NCBI RefSeq assembly: GCF_000281045.1
Contig: NW_008246121.1
Coordinates: 309,158-337,773 of the forward strand
Length of the DNA stretch: 28,616 nt
Origin: Saprolegnia diclina VS20
Taxonomy: Eukaryota > Oomycota > Saprolegniomycetes > Saprolegniales > Saprolegniaceae
Reading direction: 5' to 3'
Shown here: piece after piece, positions 1-8,135 of the stretch
How positions within the stretch are numbered: position 1 is the first letter of the stretch
Layout: each line of letters starts with the position of its first letter
Notes under the pieces: generated by a model
What the model was told of the DNA's origin: nothing
What the model saw: the letters and a program-made list of their open reading frames with translations, nothing else
Databases searched by the model: none
Position numbers and translations under genes: made by a program

Positions 1-70
<70 letters not shown>
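1..70. repeat. GATA tetranucleotide microsatellite
   Basis: Perfect head-to-tail GATA repeat, about 17 units, running from the first base of the window, so its full length is unknown. It ends about 80 bases before the first plausible start codon of the DUF4419 gene. Simple sequence repeat; no function implied. Confidence 0.98.
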
Positions 71-152
71 CGAGGGTGCGCCAACAGGAATCCATCTCGC
101 GGCCTTGCCTGGCGATGTGAGTTCCAGCCAATCACACCGCATCCGGATAACG

Positions 153-1337
153 ATGGCCAATCCCACACCTGCGCAAAAAAGAGATGCCATTTTTGAACGC
201 GCCGGCGGAATGCACTGTGTGCTCGCTGTCCTTGTGGTCGTCTGCGCCATGACGTGGCATGCCATGCGACCGACGCCAGCAGACATCAATAGCATCACGT
301 TTGCCGTCTCGCCCGTGACGCCGGGCAACTTCTCCGGACGCGTGTACCTGCGCGACACGACGGCCTTCAACCGGCTGCCCGAGTACGTCAAGGCTGGCAG
401 CCGCCGCGTGCACCAGCACTCGCCTGTCATGACGCCTCTCGTTCCGTCGACGACGGGCTTTCTCGATGGCGTCAGCATGGCGTACGCCCAGCACCTCCAC
501 TTGGTGCTGCGGCCTGACGACATTTGGCTTGCGCTCACGAGCCAGTTTGGTGTGTACGTCGACGGCAGCAGCGAAGAAATTCGGTCCCTACTTGTCAAGC
601 ACCGCGAAGGCAAGATCGAGCTCAAGGTCAAAGTGGCGGGCACGGTAGACACGGTCGACTTTGGCGCCTTTTCGAAGAGTATGGTCGACGAGATGCGCGC
701 GCACTTGGTGGACCCGACGCTCGCCGACGTCTTGCTACCCAACTTTACGACGACCACGCCCCACGACCGCATCACAGCGAGCATTCTGACGATGGCTACG
801 ATGAAAAAGTTCTTCAAGTACGGGTTCGAAGTCACGTGTGGCATCCCAACCGTGACGCTCCGCGGCTCGGTCGACGACTGGCAGCAAATTCGGTCGCGCA
901 TCGAGCACTTTCGGGCGTATGGCGACCGTATGCAGACGTGGGTCGACCTTCTCAGCGGCGTCCTCGATCAGTTTGTGGCGGCGGCCCGTGGCGAGCCCGA
1001 CACGGCGTTTTGGCAAACGATCTACCACAGCTTCCACGAAGGCTGCGCTCCTGAGGCAACTCATGTGAGTGGCTGGATGAGCGTCTTTGCCGTCTTCGAC
1101 AAACAAGGTAAATGGCAGGGCGATGAGCGTACGACCAGTTCCGGCAAGACGTCACTGTACCCGGTTATTCAGTTTGAGAATTTGCCACCCGGCTACGCCA
1201 CGGTCGACGTTGAGATTGATGACCATGGCGTCAAGATGGACGCGATCATGCTCGCAGGTCACATGTCGTATACGATTCAAAACAACAACACAATTGTCCC
1301 GCAGCTGGGCTGGGCGATGGCGCTCAAGTCCCAATGA
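153..1337 (+). CDS. DUF4419 domain protein with N-terminal signal or anchor segment
   Basis: Single-exon frame. The body matches my memory of the DUF4419 family: an HSPVMTPLVP-like block, then FLDGVSMAYAQHLHLVLRPD, DDIWLALTSQFGVYV, a VDFGAFSKSMVDEMR block, LPNFTTTTPHDRITASI, and a C-terminal SGWMSVFAVFDKQGKW...YPVIQFENLPPGYATVDVEI stretch. The biochemical role of the family is not known. Three in-frame ATGs compete, at 105, 153 and 210. The one at 210 begins directly with a hydrophobic MHCVLAVLVVVCAMTW segment and would make a clean signal peptide. The one at 153 adds 19 residues before it. The decayed paralogue at about 4465-4835 keeps homology from this hydrophobic segment onward, which favours 210 or just upstream. 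The protein is probably secreted or membrane-anchored with its DUF4419 part outside, but this is inferred only from the leader. No intron is needed. Identity of the family is fairly sure, the start is not. Confidence 0.85.
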   Translation: MANPTPAQKRDAIFERAGGMHCVLAVLVVVCAMTWHAMRPTPADINSITFAVSPVTPGNFSGRVYLRDTTAFNRLPEYVKAGSRRVHQHSPVMTPLVPSTTGFLDGVSMAYAQHLHLVLRPDDIWLALTSQFGVYVDGSSEEIRSLLVKHREGKIELKVKVAGTVDTVDFGAFSKSMVDEMRAHLVDPTLADVLLPNFTTTTPHDRITASILTMATMKKFFKYGFEVTCGIPTVTLRGSVDDWQQIRSRIEHFRAYGDRMQTWVDLLSGVLDQFVAAARGEPDTAFWQTIYHSFHEGCAPEATHVSGWMSVFAVFDKQGKWQGDERTTSSGKTSLYPVIQFENLPPGYATVDVEIDDHGVKMDAIMLAGHMSYTIQNNNTIVPQLGWAMALKSQ

Positions 1338-1603
1338 CCAACCTAGTCGACTGTTGACTATCAGCATGTATCGATCGACATCAACCCTCAAATATACAAC
1401 TAAGTCTGGATCGGAAGTACAGATGTTTCATTTCAAGCTGTCATATTGGTCCAGAAGTAGTCACGCTGCCGTTTGTCGTACGACAATGATTCTTCCGCTT
1501 ACAACCGAGTAGCGCAGCCTGCTACATGTAATCACAAAGGCCAATATAGTCGATGTGTTAACCGAAGAATGGCAAGACAAACACTGCGTCTCTTTCCCTA
1601 GAA

Positions 1604-2021
1604 AGCCTTCGACTCGGAGAAGCCGAGTGCATGAGACGTTTTCAAATCTTTGTCGATCATATTTGGAGCTTGTACGCGAGCTGCGTTTTGCCAACCAGCG
1701 GCGCGCCACAGGAAGCCGCTGCCGTCATCGCATGTCTGCGCGAGTTGAGGAGTGTGCCCGAGGCCGTGCTGGCCATCTCGGTGCGCCATATGAAAGCAAT
1801 ACCCCAGGACATGGACCCGTGCGCGGTGTGCTTGGGTGAGGTTCAAACTTGATGACATTGACGACTTGAGTGGTTCGTTGATTGTGCTGGCGCTGGTGTG
1901 CGGTCATGTGTTCCACCGCGATTGCCTGCAGCAGTTGTGCGCGATAGCAGCAACGTGTCCGACGTGTCGGCGTGACGTAGCCCACGTGGTGTGCCTTGAA
2001 CTAGCAGTATATAAGCTATAA
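1604..2021 (+). pseudogene. Truncated, frameshifted PX-RING paralogue
   Basis: Partial copy of the minus-strand PX-RING gene next door. It aligns from MRRFQIFVDHIWSLYASC (paralogue: MQRFQIFVEHIWSLYVSC) through the linker to the first RING cysteine pair CAVCLGE. There the frame stops (TGA after GEVQT, near 1852). Homology resumes one frame over with LALVCGHVFHRDCLQQL and ATCPTCRRD, ending at a stop at 2019-2021. The PX domain, present in the paralogue, is missing. The conserved Trp of the RING-H2 (QWF in the paralogue) is replaced by Leu (QQL). A short GTGAGG..TTGAG intron of about 35 nt could bridge the shift, but that would remove residues kept in the paralogue, so I read it as a broken copy. 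Its stop lies 38 bases from the stop of the intact gene: the two are tail to tail. Confidence 0.75.
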
Positions 2022-2059
2022 AAGATAACACAGATTACTCTACCCACTACTCCTGAGCG

Positions 2060-2782
2060 CTACATTTCTAAGAGTGACATTTGCCCCGCGTCACAACGAC
2101 ACGTCGGGCACGTTGCTGCCAGGACAAACCACTGCCGAAGGCAATCTTGATGAAAGACGTGTCCGCACGCCAGCGCCAGCACCGTCGACGGACGGCAAAA
2201 GTCTTTCGCAGCAAACTCGCCCAAGCACACCACGCATGCGTCCAAGTCGCGAGGCATGTCTTCAAGGTGGCGCACCGAAATGGCCAGCACCGTCTCTGGC
2301 ACGCTCAAAAACGCACGGAGACACGAGATGATGGCATCGACGTCTTCAGAGGCTTCGGTCATTGGCACCACACAGCTCACATACAAGCTCCAGATGTGCT
2401 CGACAAAGATCTGAAAGCGCTGCATGCGGTCGGCAACAACAACGGGTCTCTCCCAGTTGAGCATCTTCTTTGGAAAGTGCAAATTGAGCAAGTAAGCAAG
2501 GAAACACGACGGAGACGTGGCGTGCAGCTTGGCCAGCTGCGATCGGAACTGGAGAAGCTGCGAGTAGCGCTTGTAGATGGTCCATGACCGGAGCGTGATG
2601 GGGCATTGCAGCCGCATCTCGTATTGCACAAAGTAGCCCAACTTGTGTGGTTCCGAGGCGATGAATGGCGTGACGACGATGGGCAAGAGCTTGACAACCG
2701 TTGTCCACGGGGCGGCTGCCATTTGTGACCGCGTGGTTGGCCGTGATGCGGCCAGCTGCTTGGCGGACACAATAAAGTTCAT
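2060..2782 (-). CDS. PX domain plus C-terminal RING-H2 protein (putative E3 ubiquitin ligase)
   Basis: About 240 aa, single exon. The N-terminal two thirds reads as a phox-homology (PX) domain: YFVQYEMRLQCPITLRSWTIYKRYSQLLQFRSQL gives the strand-turn-helix with the RY(S) motif that in PX domains contacts phosphoinositide, followed by a FLAYLLNLHFPKK proline/basic region. The C-terminal 60 residues are a complete RING-H2: CVVCLGE, ACGHVFHQDCLRQW and CPTC give the C-C-C-H-H-C-C-C zinc ligands, with the Trp used for E2 contact. The family expectation is an endosome-directed ubiquitin ligase; substrate unknown. Starts possible at 2782 (MNFIVSAKQL) or 2722 (MAAAPWTTVV). The longer frame to 2848 begins with GTG and is unlikely. 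A broken copy lies tail to tail at 1604-2021, and a third RING remnant at 3720-3900. Confidence 0.85.
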   Translation of the reverse strand: MNFIVSAKQLAASRPTTRSQMAAAPWTTVVKLLPIVVTPFIASEPHKLGYFVQYEMRLQCPITLRSWTIYKRYSQLLQFRSQLAKLHATSPSCFLAYLLNLHFPKKMLNWERPVVVADRMQRFQIFVEHIWSLYVSCVVPMTEASEDVDAIISCLRAFLSVPETVLAISVRHLEDMPRDLDACVVCLGEFAAKDFCRPSTVLALACGHVFHQDCLRQWFVLAATCPTCRCDAGQMSLLEM

Positions 2783-2929
2783 AATGTGATAGACAACACA
2801 GTGAGGAGGCGGTTGAGGAAGCAAAAACCGAGCCAGGCAACGGGACACACCGACAGCACTCCGTCTGACGGTGGTGAATGTAGACTGAACGGTTGCCTAC
2901 TAAGTTTAGTATAGTTCGACTTCAACAAT

Positions 2930-3425
2930 TTCTGTCCTACGCCGGTGCGAGAAACTACCCACCTGGACATTCCTGTCCTACGCTGGGACACTACAAGGCG
3001 TCCTTTCGACGCCGAAGACGGCCTCCAACATGCACCGAGCTACCTCTGGCAAGTGCTCCGCGCCTGCGTCTGGTTCAACGTCTGGCGCGTCCGAAACGAT
3101 CGCGTCCTTCGCGCCGACCTCCCACTGCCAAGTCCATGGACGATTGCCGTCAAAGCGGCGCGTGTCGCTCAAATGCACTTGCACCACAGGCTCGCCACCA
3201 CAGCCTCGTTTAAAACCCAGGCAGATGGCTCTCCGTCGCCTTCTCCGGGCTCCTCGCTCAACACGAGTGGCACCTTGTCCCGCGGATCGCGCTCCAGCCA
3301 TCAACACCAGCGCCTACACAACGAAGAAAGGCCGACAATTTCATTTAGCGTAGATTTACGTATCTATTTTAATAGACGACCCACTTCAACCACAACTACA
3401 AGGCGTCCACCCGTGGCCAAGCAAC
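2930..3425 (+). mobile_element. Probable non-LTR retrotransposon 3' end (dead)
   Basis: A frame from about 2945 encodes HAPSYLWQVLRACVWFNV followed by WRVRNDRVLRADLP and a helical IAVKAARVAQMHLHHRL. A 'W..(R/K).RN.(R/I).(F/L)R' block like this is typical of the region downstream of reverse transcriptase in LINE-type elements, and I recognise it only by that resemblance. The stretch from about 3188 onward is shared with copies at about 20480-20695 and, degenerate, 4290-4372. All of them end in a CACTTCAACAACAAC-like tail, as expected of LINE 3' ends. No reverse transcriptase core motif (such as YxDD) is present, so this is a 5'-truncated remnant. Alternative: a host gene fragment swept into a dispersed repeat. 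Confidence 0.5.
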
Positions 3426-3719
3426 GGGGAAAGGAAACATGTGTTGTTATATTCTATTTTTAGATGTGATATAGGACCATCAGCTTTGTCCTCATAAAGA
3501 CTAGAGTCGTGGTCTCAAGCATCTGGTAGATCCAGTTTTTAGTGAACACCGCGGTGACGGTGAGACAGCTGCACAAATCCACGAACCAGCGATTACGGTT
3601 CGTGTTGACGATGTCCCATTCACTTTTATTGGTCAGTGGGTTTTACAAACGAATCCACGATGCAGTCGTATCTTTGGTAACCGAGTCATTATTCTGCGTA
3701 CCATCGGGATCTATAATAC

Positions 3720-3905
3720 CTATGACGAGACATGCAACACGATCGATCCGGGTGAGCCACGGCACGTCGGACAAAGTGGTGTAATCGTAAGCCAGTCGCG
3801 CAAGCACGACACGTGAAAGCCATGACCGCACGCCAGCTCCAAGACTATCGCAGGTGTAAAGTTCTCCAAGCAAATCGGGCACGCGTCGTCGTCACAATGA
3901 CTTTC
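3720..3905 (-). pseudogene. RING-H2 finger remnant of a third PX-RING-like gene
   Basis: On the minus strand the frame ending with TAG at 3720-3722 encodes a textbook RING-H2: DDDACPICLENF, a spacer, LELACGHGFHVSCLRDW, then TPLCPTCRG and a short tail VLHVSS. All eight zinc ligands and the E2-contacting Trp are present. The frame stays open upstream for about 50 codons to a stop near 4058, but it contains no PX-like sequence. Patchy similarity in other frames suggests frameshifts. I therefore call a pseudogene, but a short real RING protein or a missed upstream exon cannot be excluded. Confidence 0.6.
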
Positions 3906-4289
3906 AAACCTGCCTGAGGAATACTGAGAAAGACGTGCAGTCGCGCGAAAACACCAACCGGCACGACTGGCGACTCGTCGGGGGTTCCGCAGAGCGTGGG
4001 AGGGTGAGCGGTCGCGTATTGTACTGTGGTACGCTTTTGAGCTCGATCGATCGTCTCAGTGAAATGCGGAAGTGTCGGTGCTCGCTGTCCTCACAAGAAC
4101 AGTCCTCGAGCAAGCCACCGAATGCCAAGCGTCCGCTCGCATTGTGCGCGCCTTAGCCATGACGGCCTCGCGCTCCGAGTCCTCCTCTCCAGCGAAGATG
4201 ACGCAAATATACCAACAGCGACCGCTGAGACTAACGAATGAGAGAGTTATGTGCCAAGTTTATATCGTGTAAGTCGCCGCAAGGAGGCC

Positions 4290-4372
4290 GCCATTCAACG
4301 AAGAAAGTCCGACAATTTGATTTTGAGTGGATTTCTTATCATTTTTTCACATACCACTTCAACAACAACGTT
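4290..4372 (+). repeat. Degenerate third copy of the dispersed 3'-end repeat
   Basis: The block GAAGAAAGTCCGACAATTT, followed by an AT-rich stretch and CCACTTCAACAACAAC, matches the 3' portions of the copies at about 3325-3400 and 20610-20690. Only the last 80 or so bases are recognisable, consistent with heavy 5' truncation or decay. Confidence 0.6.
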
Positions 4373-4464
4373 AGGAATGAATTTTAGACAATGGGAGGAA
4401 GATTTCAGCCAATGAGAAACCAAGGAATCGCAACGGGTGTCAAATTCCAAAAACTGCGATCATT

Positions 4465-4835
4465 ATGAGCGGAATGCATTGTATGCTCACCGTCCTCGTC
4501 TGCGGAATGACGTGGCACGCCATGCGACCGATAACGATACGCGTCGACAGCAGCAGCAGCATCATTTTTGCCTTATCGTCCGTGACGCCGGCCAACTGCT
4601 CTGGACGCATGGCCAATAGCGGCACGACAGCCTTCGACCGGCTGTCCGAATGCGGATAGACTGGCTGTCGCCACGTGATCAAGCACTCACCGCTCACGAC
4701 GCCGTTCGCTGCGTCGCATACAGACTTTCTCGATGGCGTCGGCATGGCGTACGCCCAGCACCTCCACTTGGAGCTACGGCCCGACGACATTTGGCTGGCG
4801 ATAACGATCCAGTTTGGTCTGTACGTTCAAACCAC
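4465..4835 (+). pseudogene. Decayed DUF4419 paralogue
   Basis: Clear nucleotide similarity to the intact DUF4419 gene at its 5' end: the MHCMLTVLVCGMTWHAMRP leader (paralogue MHCVLAVLVVVCAMTWHAMRP), SVTPANCSGR, TTAFDRLSEC. A TAG at 4657-4659 then interrupts the frame and a frameshift follows. Homology continues in another frame through FLDGVGMAYAQHLHLELRPD and DIWLAITIQFGLYV, and ends abruptly near 4835. Only the first third of the gene is present. The leader is short by a few codons. This is a truncated, frameshifted duplicate. Confidence 0.88.
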
Positions 4836-5152
4836 GGCTTGTCATGCAAAATAGACACTCAACAGCAAATTTATCCCCATCCTCGAATCAAAACACGGAT
4901 GAAAATATTGTATGTTTTCATTTTTGGATGAAATGGCAGTGACGCGCTGCAATTCAACATGCTTACTAACCCCGCCTTCGACGAGCACATTCCCAGAGCG
5001 TCGTCGCCGTTTCGTGACTACCAATGTCGGCACGAGTTCTTCCGCCCACAGCACCTCCACTTGTCGCCTCACCGGGCGATATGCCCACCTCGATTCTACA
5101 TCACCGCTATGTGTTGAACGCCAACAAGCTGAGCCCGCGCGATAGAGCAACA

Positions 5153-5160
5153 TCATTCCT
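5153..5160 (+). promoter_or_regulatory. Candidate oomycete initiator (Inr) element
   Basis: TCATTCCT matches the oomycete initiator consensus (YTCANTYY, classically TCATTCC). It lies about 80 bases upstream of the ATG at 5232 of the first receptor kinase gene, a sensible distance for a transcription start. Short motif, so a chance match is possible. Confidence 0.4.
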
Positions 5161-5231
5161 GTTACCATATGGTTCGAAACAGCAAACTGCGTCATCACAA
5201 TACCGCAACCGACCACTCAGACGGTAGGTTT

Positions 5232-7979
5232 ATGGCCATTCTTGCTTTGGCGATGCTGCGTGTGCTTGCCGTCGCCTCGCTCCTCTGGGCTAGCGTCGGT
5301 GCTAGCACCACGACGTGCCCGTACTCGCACCTGAACGCGACGTCGGTCCTCGTGAGCAACGAGCTCTGCAAGACATTTACGGCGCCATGCCTCGTGTCAT
5401 CGACCTCGTGTGTCGTCAAGGGCAGCGCGACGCTGACGCCGCGACCCGCCAACTCGTTCAAGGACGGCCCGGGCTGGTACATTGTGGATGCTGTCGGAGA
5501 CATGTCGACGTACTCGGCCCACTACCTGTAAGTTGTCTTCTTGACCATCGTAGCCATCAACTGGACTTCTGGTGTTTGCATTTGTACTCAAATCTCTTAA
5601 CCAGGTCGCTGAATACGCAGACAAGTCCCGCCGCGCTCGACCTGTCGACCATGGTCCTCCCCGAGAGTCTCGAGACGTTGTAGGTACGTGGTTGCTGCCA
5701 AGAATCGCACGTTTTGAGATCTGATTGTTGTCCAGAGATCTGATTGCTATCATGTAGGTTTCGTCGTGTCGAGCCCATTGCGCTCATCTCGAATTTAGTG
5801 CAGTAGAAGGTGCGGTGACGCTGCCCCGTCATGCGTGGCCCTCCACGCTTACGTCGCTGTACGTCCACGACGAGGTGTTGTGGAACAAGTGAAATAACCG
5901 TGGTGGTAGACAAATTGGTGGCACCGAGAAGTACGACCTACCAATGCCCTCGGACCTGCCGTCGTCCGTGACGAGCTTGTCGGAACCGATGACGTCGTTC
6001 CAGCTTTTTCACTTTTTGTTAGGAAATGGGACGGGATGAAGCTCACAAAAGTTCCGACTATTGCGCCGCAGTGGTTGTCCTTGTACGTAGTACTATGATG
6101 AGTGACGATGAGATATTGTCTCATACTCCAAGAGTGTAGGAGTCTCGCGCGGAATCCCATCACGGAGATTGTCAACCTCGATATTTCTTCCCTTGTCTAC
6201 TTGTACGTGGCCATTCTTGTCCTCGTTGCTGTAAGAACGATGTGTAGTTCCTTGTGGAGTGCGCCGCTCACCAAAATCGAAAACATCACCTTCTCGCCCA
6301 AGCTCAACTACCTGTCGATTTCGCAAAATATGAGACTCGGCACTCAATTTTGCTACTGTGTAGAAGCTTCTCGGGACGCATTTCGACCTTTACACTCTCC
6401 AAAATAGCCTTCGACATTCTCAATGGACTTTCCAAAGTCTCGAACGGCGTCGGCTACGAACTGTACATGTGCAGCGTCAACATCGACACTGCCGCGTGCA
6501 CTCAAAGCCACGGCGTCGTCTCGCGCCTCTGGGCCAAAGACCCCGACGCTAACTTTGCCGTCTGTGTCGTGCGAGGTACAATATTGAACACCTTCCAGCT
6601 GACAACGCCGATCTCGATAAAAACCATTAGACAATACTGCGTCCGCTGCCCCTTCCACTACTCCCATCCCATCATCGCCCTCATCGGCATCGACGCCCGT
6701 GCCGGCGACCTCCTCTACAAGTGGAGCTGCCTTTCAAGCTGAAGCATTAGCCTTATACAACTGTAGATGTCGGTGTCATTGCTGGGGCTGCCGCGGCAGG
6801 GGTCGTCGTCGTCCTACTCATCGGCTGCTGTCTCTGGAAGCGACGCCAGTCAACGCCGTCCACCGACGACGGCTACCACGCCCCCATACCGCTCCAAACG
6901 CTCTCGAAATCTGGCAACCATTCAACAGGCCAAGCGACCGACACCATGCTCGCAGGAGACAAGTCGCGCCCGCGCGTCGACGTGGATCTTGACAGCCTCT
7001 GCTTGCTGCGCCTTGTGCCGAGCGAGCTCCAAGTGCTGGGTAGCGACCCGCTGGCGGCCGGCGCCCACGGGGAAGTGTGGCGCGGGACATACGCCCAGCA
7101 GCCCGTTGCGGTCAAACGGTCCAAGGACAAGTCGGCCAAAGCGATTGCAAAGATGTCGGCTGAGATCCTCCTCATGGCCAAGTAGACATTGTGTCGGCTT
7201 CATCGTAAAGCTCACGACGTGTACTAGGATGGACTGTCCGTACATTGTGTCGCTCATTGGTGCGAGTTGGCTGCGTCCAACCGACCTCGAGTGCGTCGTG
7301 GAGCTCATGGATCTGGGCGACCTTCGCTCGTTTCTGTCGTCGACGGCGCCACTGGCGTACAACTGGGCGCAAAAGCAAGAAAGCGTCTCGGACGTCGTCC
7401 AAGGTCTTGTGTATCTTCATACGTTTGATACGCCAATCATCCACCGCGATCTCAAGTCCCGCAACGTCCTTCTCGACTCAAAGAAGGTCTACTCTCTACC
7501 GATATACACCATTGTCTCACGGAGACATATATGGGGTTAGGGTACGAAGCTCACGGACTTTGGCGAGTCCCGTGAGATGGACGAAGAGACCCTTACGAAC
7601 GGCATTGGCACGTACCAGTGGATGGCGCCCGAGATCTTTACGGGCCACGACTACTCGACAGCGGCGGATGTCTACTCGTTTGGTACATCTTCCTGTCTTA
7701 GGGCTAGGTTCTTATAGAAGGGTAGGGGTCTTGCTCTCGGAGTACTCGACGCACCGTGTGCCGTACGCCGACATGATCAACCCGCGCACCAACAAGCCGA
7801 TGAACCAGCAGTTCATCATGCACCAAGTGACGTCGGGTGCGATTACGCCAACGTTTGACACGACGACAACGCCGACGTGGGTCCTGGAGCTGTCCAAGCA
7901 GTGCCTTGCGTTCGACCCGGAAGACCGCCCGAGCATGCTCTCTGTCTTTCAAGTTGTGCGAACTACTTTGGCAATTTAG
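5232..7979 (+). CDS. LRR receptor-like TKL kinase 1, 13 exons
   Basis: Likely exons: 5232-5527, 5605-5679, 5799-5858, 5910-5978, 6023-6082, 6140-6202, 6248-6313, 6364-6575, 6631-6720, 6767-7181, 7228-7486, 7541-7682, 7726-7979. They sum to 2061 nt (686 aa) with the frame open across all joins. Order: signal peptide (MAILALAMLRVLAVASLLW), Cys cap beginning TTCPYSHLNATSVL, about seven leucine-rich repeats one per exon with phase-2 introns inside a Leu/Phe codon, a Cys-pair module (AACTQSHGVV...AVCVV), a Ser/Thr/Pro stalk, a TM helix (VGVIAGAAAAGVVVVLLIGC), basic KRR, and a kinase. Kinase motifs: AAGAHGEVW in place of the full glycine loop (first Gly is Ala), VAVKR, HRDLKSRN, DFGES, MAPE. All catalytic residues are present. 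Presumably a plasma-membrane receptor with a cytosolic Ser/Thr kinase; ligand unknown. Convergent with the next kinase gene, stops 156 bases apart. Confidence 0.88.
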
Positions 7980-8135
7980 TCAATGTTCAGTACACTATCC
8001 ATGAACGATTTTGTATTTTGCACAAAGGATATCCCGTGGGGTATTTTTGTCTTTACGAATCACGTTTACCCTATGACGCACAAGGGATAGCCAACATGTT
8101 CAATGTATACATACACGCCTGTTGGATTCTCTACG

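Noticed and set aside
1-70. Telomeric or centromeric repeat
   Set aside because: GATA is a common microsatellite; the oomycete telomere unit is TTTAGGG. TTAGGG hexamers elsewhere lie inside introns and are single.
5736-5753. 18-nt microexon in receptor kinase 1
   Set aside because: The frame is kept without it, and kinase 3 has no counterpart at that junction.
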